Below, in pieces: positions 33,808 through 41,860 of a stretch of DNA of 64,000 bases; position 1 is the first letter of the stretch, and each line of letters begins with the position of its first letter. A program made the position numbers and the translations under genes. The stretch is from Bryobacterales bacterium (GTDB lineage: Bacteria; Acidobacteriota; Terriglobia; Bryobacterales; Bryobacteraceae), in contig JADJWL010000003.1 of assembly GCA_016716385.1 (NCBI GenBank), forward strand, positions 124,001 through 188,000, read 5' to 3'. The notes under the pieces were generated by a model, which was not told the origin of the DNA, searched no databases, and saw only the letters and a list, made by a program, of their open reading frames with translations.

Positions 33808-34650
33808 GTGAAGCGCAGTGCACCCCCTGTCCGCAAGACCCTGGAGCGCGTGCTATCGCGCGCCGGGGCCGCCTCAAGAGCCGAGGCGCGGCGCTGGATC
33901 GGCATGGGCCGGGTCCGTGTCAACGGCAAGCTCATCCAGACGCCCGATGTGTGGGTGGATCCGGACAAAGATAAGGTCACGATCGACGGCAAACCGCTGC
34001 GGCCGGCGGAGAAGGTGTACCTGCTTCTCTATAAGCCGACGGGATACGTCACGACGCGGCGGGACCCCGAGGGGCGCCCGACAGTGTATGACCTGGTCCG
34101 GGAGGCCGGCGCGTGGGTGGTGCCGGTGGGCCGGCTGGACCTCGAAACGAGCGGCCTGCTCATCATGACCAACGACACGGAATTCGGCGAGCAGTTGACC
34201 AACCCCGACTGGCACGTGCCCAAGACGTACCAGGCGAAGTGCGCCGGCGTCCTGGAGGATGGCCAGATCGAACGGTTGCGGACGGGGCTGTTGCTGAACG
34301 ACGGTCCGACGCGTCCGGCGCGCGTTGTGCGGCTCCGCGACGGGGCCCGGCATACATTTCTCGAAATCACGCTGACGGAAGGACGCAACCGGCAGGTGCG
34401 GCGGATGGTGGAAGCGGTTGGGAGCAAGGTCTTGAAGCTGGTGCGGACGGCGATCGGCCCGATCCGGATCGGCGACCTGCGGATCGGCACGTTCCGGCCC
34501 CTGACCCCGGGGGAAATCGCGGAACTCCGTCCGCCGAAACCGCGTACTGCTTTTAAGGAACAGCCCGCGAAACGGGGCTCGTCCCGGCAAGACGAGCAGC
34601 AGTCGCCCGGTCGCATTGAGGGACGGGGCGGCCCTTCGCGGGCGAGATAG
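33808..34650 (+). CDS. RsuA/RluB-family pseudouridine synthase
   Basis: This 280-residue protein starts at a GTG with AGGA upstream. An S4 RNA-binding domain (LERVLSRAGAASRAEARRWI; GRVRVNGKLI) precedes the catalytic domain, with VYLLLYKPTGYVTT, the catalytic D111 in GRLDLETSGLLIM, and RNRQVRRMVEAVG. It isomerises uridine in rRNA (16S U516 or 23S U2605 class). The last 30 residues are a charged, low-complexity tail. It lies divergent to the HutI-like gene with a 36-base gap and leads into the export operon. Confidence 0.92.
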   Translation: MKRSAPPVRKTLERVLSRAGAASRAEARRWIGMGRVRVNGKLIQTPDVWVDPDKDKVTIDGKPLRPAEKVYLLLYKPTGYVTTRRDPEGRPTVYDLVREAGAWVVPVGRLDLETSGLLIMTNDTEFGEQLTNPDWHVPKTYQAKCAGVLEDGQIERLRTGLLLNDGPTRPARVVRLRDGARHTFLEITLTEGRNRQVRRMVEAVGSKVLKLVRTAIGPIRIGDLRIGTFRPLTPGEIAELRPPKPRTAFKEQPAKRGSSRQDEQQSPGRIEGRGGPSRAR

Positions 34651-34657
34651 GCGCACC

Positions 34658-35860
34658 ATGTCACAGAAGAAGCGATCGAAACGCTGGCTTTGGATCGTCC
34701 TGCTGGTTCCCGCGCTGGGCGGCCTGGCCTACTTCTCGGTGAAGGCCGTGGGAACGGCTCCGGCGAAGATCCCGCCGGAGAAGCTGGCGCGGGTGGAGCG
34801 CGGCAACCTGACGCGGTCGGTGGTGGCGACCGGGAAGATCGAGGCGGCGACCAAGGTCGAGATCAAGTCCAAGGCCAGCGGCATCATCCAGAGTCTGCCG
34901 GTGGACATCGGACAGGTTGTGCGGCAGGGCCAGGTGATTTGCGAGCTGGACCAGAACGACCTGCTGCCGCGGGTCCGGGAAGCCGAAGCGGCGCTGGCCA
35001 ATGCCGAGGCCGTCGTCGAGAGCGCGAAGGCGGAGCTGGAGCGTTATAAGGTAGAGGCGCTCGGTCCGGACCTGCCGTTCCTCGAACGCGACATGAAGCG
35101 GGCGCGGCAGTTGTTCGGCGACGGACTCATTGCCCAGCAGGCACGCGACGAGGCCGAGAAGGCCTACGAGATGGCGTTGAACCGGCAGAAGTCGGCGCTG
35201 GTCAACCTCGGGGTGGCGCGGGCGGCGGTGGCGAAGTCCGAGGCGAATCTCGAACAGGCGCGGGCGATTGTGGATCGGGTGCGCGAGGACCTGCGCAACG
35301 CCACGATCGTTTCGCCCATCAACGGCGTGGTGCTGTCGCGCGATCGCGAAGTGGGGGACGCGGTCAGTTCGATCCTCACGATGGGTGCGGGCGCGACACT
35401 CATCATGACCGTGGGCAACCTGAGCGAAGTCTATGTCAAGGGCAAAGTGGACGAGAGCGACCTTGGCAAGGTGTACATCGGCCAGCCTGCGCGGATCTCG
35501 GTGGAAGCGTACAAAGACCATCCGTTCACCGGAAAGGTCACGATGATTTCGCCGATGGGTGTGGAAAAAGACAACGTCACGACGTTCGAAGTGCGGGTGT
35601 CGATCTCGAACGAAAGTGGAAAGCTGCGAGCTTTGATGACGGCGAACGCCGAAATCATCATGGAAGAGAAGACAGGCGTCCTGGTGATGCCGGAAAGCGC
35701 CATCATTTACACCCGGGACCGGAAGACCGAGGCGGAGATTCCGGATCCTTCCGCGAAGACCGGCGTACGCAGGGTTGCGATTCAGACGGGCATCAGCAAC
35801 GGGTCGCGCACCGAAGTGGTGGGTGGACTCGGCGAAGGCCAGCAGGTCATTCTGCGGTGA
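34658..35860 (+). CDS. MacA/HlyD-type periplasmic adaptor
   Basis: This 400-residue protein has one N-terminal membrane anchor (WLWIVLLVPALGGLAYFSV). A lipoyl/barrel-sandwich half-motif follows (TKVEIKSKASGIIQSLPVDI near 65-85, IVSPINGVVLSRDREVGD near 225-245). A long coiled-coil hairpin lies between (residues 100-215), and a beta-barrel region (VYVKGKVDESDLGKVYIGQ) comes after. This is the membrane-fusion protein of a MacAB-type exporter. It is followed 3 bases later by the first permease gene. It should link the inner-membrane transporter to an outer-membrane TolC-like channel, which is not in the window. Confidence 0.88.
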   Translation: MSQKKRSKRWLWIVLLVPALGGLAYFSVKAVGTAPAKIPPEKLARVERGNLTRSVVATGKIEAATKVEIKSKASGIIQSLPVDIGQVVRQGQVICELDQNDLLPRVREAEAALANAEAVVESAKAELERYKVEALGPDLPFLERDMKRARQLFGDGLIAQQARDEAEKAYEMALNRQKSALVNLGVARAAVAKSEANLEQARAIVDRVREDLRNATIVSPINGVVLSRDREVGDAVSSILTMGAGATLIMTVGNLSEVYVKGKVDESDLGKVYIGQPARISVEAYKDHPFTGKVTMISPMGVEKDNVTTFEVRVSISNESGKLRALMTANAEIIMEEKTGVLVMPESAIIYTRDRKTEAEIPDPSAKTGVRRVAIQTGISNGSRTEVVGGLGEGQQVILR

Positions 35861-35863
35861 GCC

Positions 35864-37114
35864 ATGCGCGAGATTCTGGAGCAGGTGTGGGCCAGCTTAA
35901 CGCGCAACAAGCTGCGCAGCCTGCTTACGATGGCCGGGATTGCGTGGGGGGTGGCCTCGATCGTACTCATTGTGGCGATGGGCGAAGGGTTCCGCCAAGG
36001 GCAACGCAAGAGCACGCGGCAACTGGGCGAGAACCTGGTCGTGGTGTTTCCGGGCCGCACCGAACTGCAGGCCGGCGGGCAGCGCGCGGGGCGCGTCACG
36101 CGCCCCACGTACCGCGACGTCGAGCAAATTCGGAGCGAATGCTGGCTGGTCCTGCATGTGTGCGCGGAATTGCGGAACAACGTGACCGCCCGGAGCGCCT
36201 ACAACAGCGGATCGTTCGAGACACATGGCGTCGAGCCGAACTACAACCGGATCCGCACGATTCCCATTGAGGCCGGGCGCTTCCTGAATCAGGAGGACGA
36301 AACGGAGCGGCGGCGCGTCTGCGTGATCGGGAGCAACGTCCGCAAGCAGTTGTTCGGGGACCGGACGGGCGCACTGGGTTCGGAAATCCATTTGAACGGC
36401 CTGCCCTACCAGATCGTCGGCCTGATGGAGGAAAAGCAGCAGAATTCCAGCTATTCCGGCCTCGACGTGGACAAAGTTCTGGTTCCGTATTCCACTCTGG
36501 CCCGCGATTTCCCGCCGGTGCAGACCTGGTATGAACCCGGCCTGCTGAACAACATGGTGTACGCACCCCGCTCCCTGGACGACTGGGACGGCGCCCAGCG
36601 GCAGGTGCGCCAGTTGATGGGCCGCAACCACGGCTACGATGCGGCCGACAAGAGCGCCACGCCGATGTGGGACACGGTGGAGAACGCCCGGCTGATCGAC
36701 GACATCTTCTCGTCGATGAACACGTTTCTGGGAACGGTGGCGTTTGTGACGCTCGTTCTCGGCGGTGTGGGGGTGATGAACATCATGCTGGTGTCCGTCA
36801 CCGAGCGCACCCGGGAGATCGGGATCCGCAAGGCGATGGGCGCGACGCGACGCCGCATCCTGTTCGACTTCTTCCTCGAGGGCATGCTGCTGGCGATGGC
36901 CAGCGGGTCGGCCGGCTGGCTTGCGTCCTGGAGCCTGGCGGCGGCCGTGAACTCGTTTCCGATGCCGGCCATGTTCTCCGGTTTGCTGGTGAGCCCGGGG
37001 GCGACGCTGCTGGCGTTCAGCGCGCTGGTGGCGGTGTCGGTCGCATCGGCGCTCTGGCCGGCGTGGCGCGCTGCGTCGCTGACGCCGGTGGAGGCGCTGC
37101 GGTACGAACGATGA
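35864..37114 (+). CDS. MacB-type ABC permease
   Basis: This 416-residue protein has a first membrane helix (LRSLLTMAGIAWGVASIVLIV), a periplasmic MacB_PCD domain of about 230 residues (LNGLPYQIVGLMEEKQQ), and a C-terminal FtsX domain with three helices (VAFVTLVLGGVGVMNIMLVSV, TREIGIRKAMGATRRRIL, AFSALVAVSVASALWPAW). It has no ATP-binding cassette, unlike MacB proper, so it needs an ATPase from elsewhere. The stop overlaps the next permease gene (ATGA). Confidence 0.88.
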   Translation: MREILEQVWASLTRNKLRSLLTMAGIAWGVASIVLIVAMGEGFRQGQRKSTRQLGENLVVVFPGRTELQAGGQRAGRVTRPTYRDVEQIRSECWLVLHVCAELRNNVTARSAYNSGSFETHGVEPNYNRIRTIPIEAGRFLNQEDETERRRVCVIGSNVRKQLFGDRTGALGSEIHLNGLPYQIVGLMEEKQQNSSYSGLDVDKVLVPYSTLARDFPPVQTWYEPGLLNNMVYAPRSLDDWDGAQRQVRQLMGRNHGYDAADKSATPMWDTVENARLIDDIFSSMNTFLGTVAFVTLVLGGVGVMNIMLVSVTERTREIGIRKAMGATRRRILFDFFLEGMLLAMASGSAGWLASWSLAAAVNSFPMPAMFSGLLVSPGATLLAFSALVAVSVASALWPAWRAASLTPVEALRYER

Positions 37115-38367
37115 GACTACGGACGATCTTCGGCGAAGCCTTGCAGGCGCTACGCTTCAACCGGCAGCGGAGCGTCCTGACGATGCTGTCGCTGGGCTGG
37201 GGCGTAGCGTGCTTCGTGATCCTGTACTCGTACGGCGAAGGCTTCGACGTAGCGCTGCACCAGGCGTTCCGGGCCGTGGGGCATGACCTGGTGCTGATGA
37301 TCGGCGGGCAGACGTCGTCACAGGCGGGCGGCGAGCGCGCCGGGCGGCGGATCCGGATGCAGCTTTCCGACATCGAGGCGTTGCGCGAATCGGTTCCCAC
37401 GATTGCCGCGATCTCGCCGGAGGTGATGATCCGCGGCACCGCGACCTACGGCTACCGCAACCAATCCGTCACGGTGCGGGCAGTGCGGCCGGAGTACGGC
37501 CGGATCCGCAACATGAGCGTCGACGCGGGCCGCTGGTTCGGCCCGGACGACGAATCGCGCAAGCATCGCGTGGCGGTCCTGGGCGCCAAGATCGCCGAGC
37601 GGCTGTTCGGGGAATACCCGCCGGAAGGGGAAGAGATCCGCATCAACGGCCTGCGGTTCACGGTCATCGGGGTGCTGCGCACGAAGACGCAGATCTCAAA
37701 CTACGGATCGCCGGACAACGATTGCATCTTCATGCCGTACAGCACGGCCGGCCTGCTGCGGGATGTCCGGTATCCGGAGTTCATCGCGTGGACGCCGGCG
37801 AACCCGCTGTTCCGCGAGGATGCCGTGCGGCAGGCGCGCGCCGTGATGGCGAGGATGCACGGTTTTGCCTCGAATGACGAGCGGGCGGTGCGCATTCTCG
37901 TGTTCAGCGAATTCATGAAGATCATCGACACGATGAGCCTGGCGCTGCGCGGTCTTCTTGCGTTCATCGGCGCCCTGACGCTGGCGATCGGCGGCGTGGG
38001 ACTGGCCAACATCATGCTCGTTTCGGTCACCCAGCGGACGCGCGAGATCGGCATTCTGAAGAGCCTTGGGGCCACGCGCGCGGCGGTCCTGAAGCAATTT
38101 CTGCTGGAAGCGCTCGTGATCGTCACCGCGGGAGGAGTGCTTGGCGTGATGCTCGGCTATGTCACCACGTCGCTGGTGCAGACGCTGCCGCTGCTCGGAC
38201 CGATGTTCAAGGACACGTCGGGGCAGGGCGATATCCGGCTGGCGATTTCTCCGTTCGCCGTCGCCGCCTCGACCCTGGCGCTTGAGACGGTCGGCCTCAT
38301 CGCGGGGCTGATCCCGGCCATCAAGGCATCGCGGCTCGATCCCATCGAAGCGCTGCGGTACGAATAA
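37111..38367 (+). CDS. Second MacB-type ABC permease
   Basis: This 418-residue protein has the same layout as its neighbour: helix one in RSVLTMLSLGWGVACFVILYS, a MacB_PCD periplasmic domain, and FtsX with GALTLAIGGVGLANIMLVSVT and REIGILKSLGATRAAVLKQF. The tandem likely forms a heterodimer rather than the usual homodimer. There is no fused or adjacent ATPase. Export of a periplasmic peptide, lipoprotein or toxin is likely; the substrate is unknown. Confidence 0.88.
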   Translation: MRLRTIFGEALQALRFNRQRSVLTMLSLGWGVACFVILYSYGEGFDVALHQAFRAVGHDLVLMIGGQTSSQAGGERAGRRIRMQLSDIEALRESVPTIAAISPEVMIRGTATYGYRNQSVTVRAVRPEYGRIRNMSVDAGRWFGPDDESRKHRVAVLGAKIAERLFGEYPPEGEEIRINGLRFTVIGVLRTKTQISNYGSPDNDCIFMPYSTAGLLRDVRYPEFIAWTPANPLFREDAVRQARAVMARMHGFASNDERAVRILVFSEFMKIIDTMSLALRGLLAFIGALTLAIGGVGLANIMLVSVTQRTREIGILKSLGATRAAVLKQFLLEALVIVTAGGVLGVMLGYVTTSLVQTLPLLGPMFKDTSGQGDIRLAISPFAVAASTLALETVGLIAGLIPAIKASRLDPIEALRYE

Positions 38368-38391
38368 CGTTACAATAGCGGCTTCTCCACC

Positions 38392-39258
38392 ATGACGAAC
38401 CTGTTCCGCATCGCCGCGATCACCGACGAATTTTCGCAGGACCTCGCTACCGCGCTCGATTCCATGGCCGCCATCGGCATGACCGGCGCGGAACTGCGGA
38501 TGGTCAACGGCAAGAACGTCATCGATCTCACCGACGAAGAGTTGGACGAAGCCCGCAAGATGTGCGCGGATCGGGGCATGGAAGTGATCTCGGTCGCCTC
38601 GCCGCTGCTCAAGTGCACGCTGCCGAACTCGCCCGACATCGATCCGCGTTTCCAGCAGGACATGTTCGCCGCCAAGTACGGCTACGGGGATCAGGGGCGG
38701 CTGACGAACCGCGCGATCGACATTGCCAAGCGGCTTGGCGCTCCCATCATCCGGGTGTTCTCGTTCTGGCGGACGGTCGAGCCGGACCGCTGCTTTTCGC
38801 AGATCGTCGCCGCGTTGAGTGACCTGGCCGCCAAGGCCGCTAAACAGAATTTGATCATCGGTCTCGAGAATGAGCACGCATGCAACATCGCCACGGCGTC
38901 GGAGTCGGTGCGCGTCCTGAACGCGGTCAAGCATCCGAACCTGAAGCTGGTCTGGGACCCGGCCAATTGCTACCTGTCGGGCGAGGACCCGTACCCCGCC
39001 GGATACGGCGGCCTGCCCGCCGACCGGATCGCGCATGTCCATATCAAGGACTGCTTCATTGAGGAGGGCCACAAGCCTTTCTGGGGTCCGGTGGGCACGT
39101 GCGGCATCGATTGGCGCGGGCAATTGGACGCGCTCGCCCGCGATGGCTACCAGGGCTGGATCAGCCTTGAGACGCACTGGCCCGGACCTGCCGGGGATAA
39201 GCACCAGGCAAGCGTCATTTGCGGCTGGAATCTCAAGTATCTGGTGATGCGCGGCTGA
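38392..39258 (+). CDS. Sugar phosphate isomerase/epimerase-like TIM-barrel protein
   Basis: This 288-residue protein has the AP-endonuclease-2/xylose isomerase-like barrel: FRIAAITDEFSQDLATALDS at the start, GAELRMVNGKNVIDLTDEEL, NLIIGLENEHACNIA with a metal-binding Glu, NLKLVWDPANCYLSGEDPY, RIAHVHIKDC and WISLETHW. The acidic and His residues of the divalent-metal site are present. It probably isomerises a free sugar or inositol derivative. It lies between the exporter genes and a convergent sulfatase gene. A TACAAT -10-like box precedes it. Confidence 0.82.
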   Translation: MTNLFRIAAITDEFSQDLATALDSMAAIGMTGAELRMVNGKNVIDLTDEELDEARKMCADRGMEVISVASPLLKCTLPNSPDIDPRFQQDMFAAKYGYGDQGRLTNRAIDIAKRLGAPIIRVFSFWRTVEPDRCFSQIVAALSDLAAKAAKQNLIIGLENEHACNIATASESVRVLNAVKHPNLKLVWDPANCYLSGEDPYPAGYGGLPADRIAHVHIKDCFIEEGHKPFWGPVGTCGIDWRGQLDALARDGYQGWISLETHWPGPAGDKHQASVICGWNLKYLVMRG

Positions 39259-39289
39259 ACCGCGCGCGCTACCCGGCATCCGGGCGCCT

Positions 39290-40822
39290 TCAGCCCTGTG
39301 TCGCCTCCCGCACCGGAGGCATCCGATCGACAAAGCCCGCTTTCGTCCGGCGCAGCTCCGCGATGGTTGTGGCGCGCATGCGGCGCAGTGTCGCCTGGTG
39401 CTCCGGCTTGACGGCGAGGTTGTCCAACTCCTCGGGGTCCTTTTGGAGATCGTAGAGCTCCTCGAGATCCGAGACGAGCGGTCTCACGTACTTCAGGTGC
39501 TTTTCGCGCAGCATGACGTACCACGGCACGCCGCCGTGAAGCACATCCTCGCCTTCGGGAATGACGTTGGTGTCGGAACCGAATTTTCGGCCGGTCGCCG
39601 CGAACAGCACGGGATGAGGCCATTCGGCATCGGGGTTCGTCAGCAGGGGCGTCAGATCCTGGCCGTGCATTTCCCAGGGCAGGTCCAGGCCGGCGAACCG
39701 GAAGATGGTCGGGGCCATGCTGACTCCGCTGACCGGAGTGCCGCAGACACGTCCCTCCGGGATCTTGCCGGGCATGGAGAAAATCAGGGGATGCCGGATG
39801 TTCGCGTCGTAGGCCGCGATCTTCGTGCCCCGGAAGCCGTGTTGTCCGAACGCCAGGCCCTGGTCCGCAGTGAAGATGACAAGCGTGTTCTTGCGTTGGC
39901 CCGTCTCCTCGAGAACCGCCATCAGCCTTCCGACGGCCTCATCGAGCGCGAAGACCCCCTCGTGGTACTGCTGCACGGAGGCCCGGAGGCTCTTGCCCCC
40001 GGACATCGGCGTCCCCTCGGGGCTTTTCTCCCATTCGTTGATCTTCTGCGCCCAGTCGGGTTTCCCCGGCCTGGGCGGGAAGATGTCCTTGGGAGTCTCG
40101 AAGTCCGTGCCGCTCAACTTGCCGATGTGGCGCTCGGCCGGCGTGTAGGGAGAATGCACGGCGCCGTAACAAAGCCAGAGGAAGTAGGGCTTGGACCTGT
40201 CCCGGCCGTTGCCGCGCAGGAAATCAATGGCCCAATCGGTGTATTGGTCCGTTGAGTAGCGCTTGAGGACCTCGGTCTTGCCGCCGTGATAGGTGATGGG
40301 CTGGTTGTAGTAGTAGTTCTGGCTCGTTTCGGTGTATTTGGGGCGGTTCCAGACGATTTGAAAGTCCCAGTCGCGCCCGTAACCGGTGTCGGTTCCCGTG
40401 TGCCACTTGCCAATCTGAGCGGTGAAGTAGCCCTCGGAGCGGAAGACCTTGGGCCACCACTGGCATTTATCAGGATCGTAGACACAGCCGGGATAGGGGC
40501 CTTCCATGCGCAGCGACTCGACGGCCGATCCGTACTGGTGGTGGCCGGTGAGGATCGTGGCGCGCGACGGCATGCACCACGCGCCGCAGTACGCGTAGGT
40601 GAAGCGCACGCCTTCCTTCGCCAGCTTGTCGATGTTCGGGGTTCTGACCCAGGGATACGCCTCCGGGTACGCGCTGACGGTGCGATGAGAGTGGTCATCC
40701 GTGTAGATGAAAAGGATATTCGGCCGGTCTGGCGTTGGCGCCGCGGGCCCCCTGACGGTCGAGAGCGCGCTCAGACCCATCAGGCTGAGGGCTTCCCTGC
40801 GTGTCCTTGAAACGGATTGCAT
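39290..40822 (-). CDS. Exported sulfatase
   Basis: This 510-residue protein begins with a Tat-like leader (RTRREALSLMGLSALS) and has the sulfatase signature C83-M-P-S-R87, whose Cys is converted to formylglycine. Metal ligands D42-D43 (YTDDHS) and a late FTADQGLAFGQHGFRGTK with the DQG-type Asp and His are visible, as is PYFLWLCYGAVHSPYT. It should hydrolyse sulfate esters of polysaccharides or similar compounds. The start is the ATG at 40822; the longer frame upstream has no leader. An anaerobic or aerobic maturase is not in the window. Confidence 0.9.
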   Translation of the reverse strand: MQSVSRTRREALSLMGLSALSTVRGPAAPTPDRPNILFIYTDDHSHRTVSAYPEAYPWVRTPNIDKLAKEGVRFTYAYCGAWCMPSRATILTGHHQYGSAVESLRMEGPYPGCVYDPDKCQWWPKVFRSEGYFTAQIGKWHTGTDTGYGRDWDFQIVWNRPKYTETSQNYYYNQPITYHGGKTEVLKRYSTDQYTDWAIDFLRGNGRDRSKPYFLWLCYGAVHSPYTPAERHIGKLSGTDFETPKDIFPPRPGKPDWAQKINEWEKSPEGTPMSGGKSLRASVQQYHEGVFALDEAVGRLMAVLEETGQRKNTLVIFTADQGLAFGQHGFRGTKIAAYDANIRHPLIFSMPGKIPEGRVCGTPVSGVSMAPTIFRFAGLDLPWEMHGQDLTPLLTNPDAEWPHPVLFAATGRKFGSDTNVIPEGEDVLHGGVPWYVMLREKHLKYVRPLVSDLEELYDLQKDPEELDNLAVKPEHQATLRRMRATTIAELRRTKAGFVDRMPPVREATQG

Positions 40823-41035
40823 ACGTTCGCTCCACGTGTGTCGTCCGGCCAGCGGCGAAGGCTGGCACGGGATGAGCCAATGCCGGGCGCCCGGGCGCGG
40901 ACGCCGATCCCGAATGGCTTCCAGTATAGCTTCAGGGGGAACCGTCTCCGGCCAGTGAGACGTGGCTAGCGTGATTTCGCGCAACCGGTCCGGCTAAAGC
41001 GCGTATGTTACCCTTAGGGGAAAGAAGGCCAGACG

Positions 41036-41824
41036 ATGCGATTCCGGATCCCGCTCGTTGTGTTTCTGTTGTTCGTCCTGGGCCTTTCCGCGGTACACGC
41101 GCAACGGGGCTTCCGCCGCTTCCTGATCGAGGACGACGATGCGCCGATGCCCGCCGACGCCGCTGAAAAGACGGAGTTTACGTTTGCGCGCCTGCGCTAT
41201 CCGTCGGGTGGCTCCTGGGGCTACCGGGGCCACTGGACGATCGACTACCCCAAGGCGGACCGGCAGTTCGTCCAGGGTGTCCGCCGCCTGACCCGCATTC
41301 ATACCCGCTCTGTCGAGGAAGTGGTCGACCTCGACACCGATAAGATCTTCGACTATCCCTGGATCTACGTCGTCGAACCGGGACGCTGGATTCTCAGCGA
41401 CGAGCAGTGCAAGAAGCTGCGCGAGTACCTGCTGCGCGGCGGCTTCCTGATGACCGACGACTTCCACGGCAGCGATGAATGGGAGCAGTTCATGTACAGC
41501 ATGGGCCGCGTGTTTCCGGACCGCCCGGTGGTGGAAATCGAAGACGGCGACCCTGCCTTCCATGTCCTCTATGACCTGGACGAACGTTTGCAGGTCCCCG
41601 GTATCGTGAACTACCCATATCACCGGACGCACGAGCGCGATGGCTACGAAGCACGGTGGCGCGGCATCTACGATGACAAAGGCCGGCTCATGGCCGGCAT
41701 CTGCTTCAATCAGGATCTCGGCGATGCCTGGGAGTGGGCCGACGATCCAACGTATCCGGAGAAGTATGCGTCCTTCGCGTACCGGGTCGGCATCAATTAC
41801 ATCATCTATGCCATGACGCATTAA
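41036..41824 (+). CDS. DUF4159 family exported protein
   Basis: This 262-residue protein has a signal peptide (residues 1-22) and the DUF4159 pattern: EFTFARLRYPSGGSW, IDYPKADRQFVQGVRRLTRI, PWIYVVEPGRWILSDEQ, LREYLLRGGFLMTDDFHG and FNQDLGDAWEWAD. The fold resembles class I glutamine-amidotransferase-like domains (GGFL..DD). It is the first gene of a long operon with VWA, MoxR and BatA proteins, and starts after a strong AGGGGAAAGAAGG leader. Its role is not established; in relatives it always occurs with this gene set. Confidence 0.82.
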   Translation: MRFRIPLVVFLLFVLGLSAVHAQRGFRRFLIEDDDAPMPADAAEKTEFTFARLRYPSGGSWGYRGHWTIDYPKADRQFVQGVRRLTRIHTRSVEEVVDLDTDKIFDYPWIYVVEPGRWILSDEQCKKLREYLLRGGFLMTDDFHGSDEWEQFMYSMGRVFPDRPVVEIEDGDPAFHVLYDLDERLQVPGIVNYPYHRTHERDGYEARWRGIYDDKGRLMAGICFNQDLGDAWEWADDPTYPEKYASFAYRVGINYIIYAMTH

Positions 41825-41860
41825 GGGCCGGAACCAGCTAAGGCGAGCCGCGCGGGTCCC

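Noticed and set aside
31799..33877. 692-residue frame as one fusion protein
   Set aside because: Only the last ~300 residues match formiminotransferase. The upstream part is an Arg/Pro-rich shadow of the HutI-like gene; a GTG with a ribosome binding site at 32713 is the better start.
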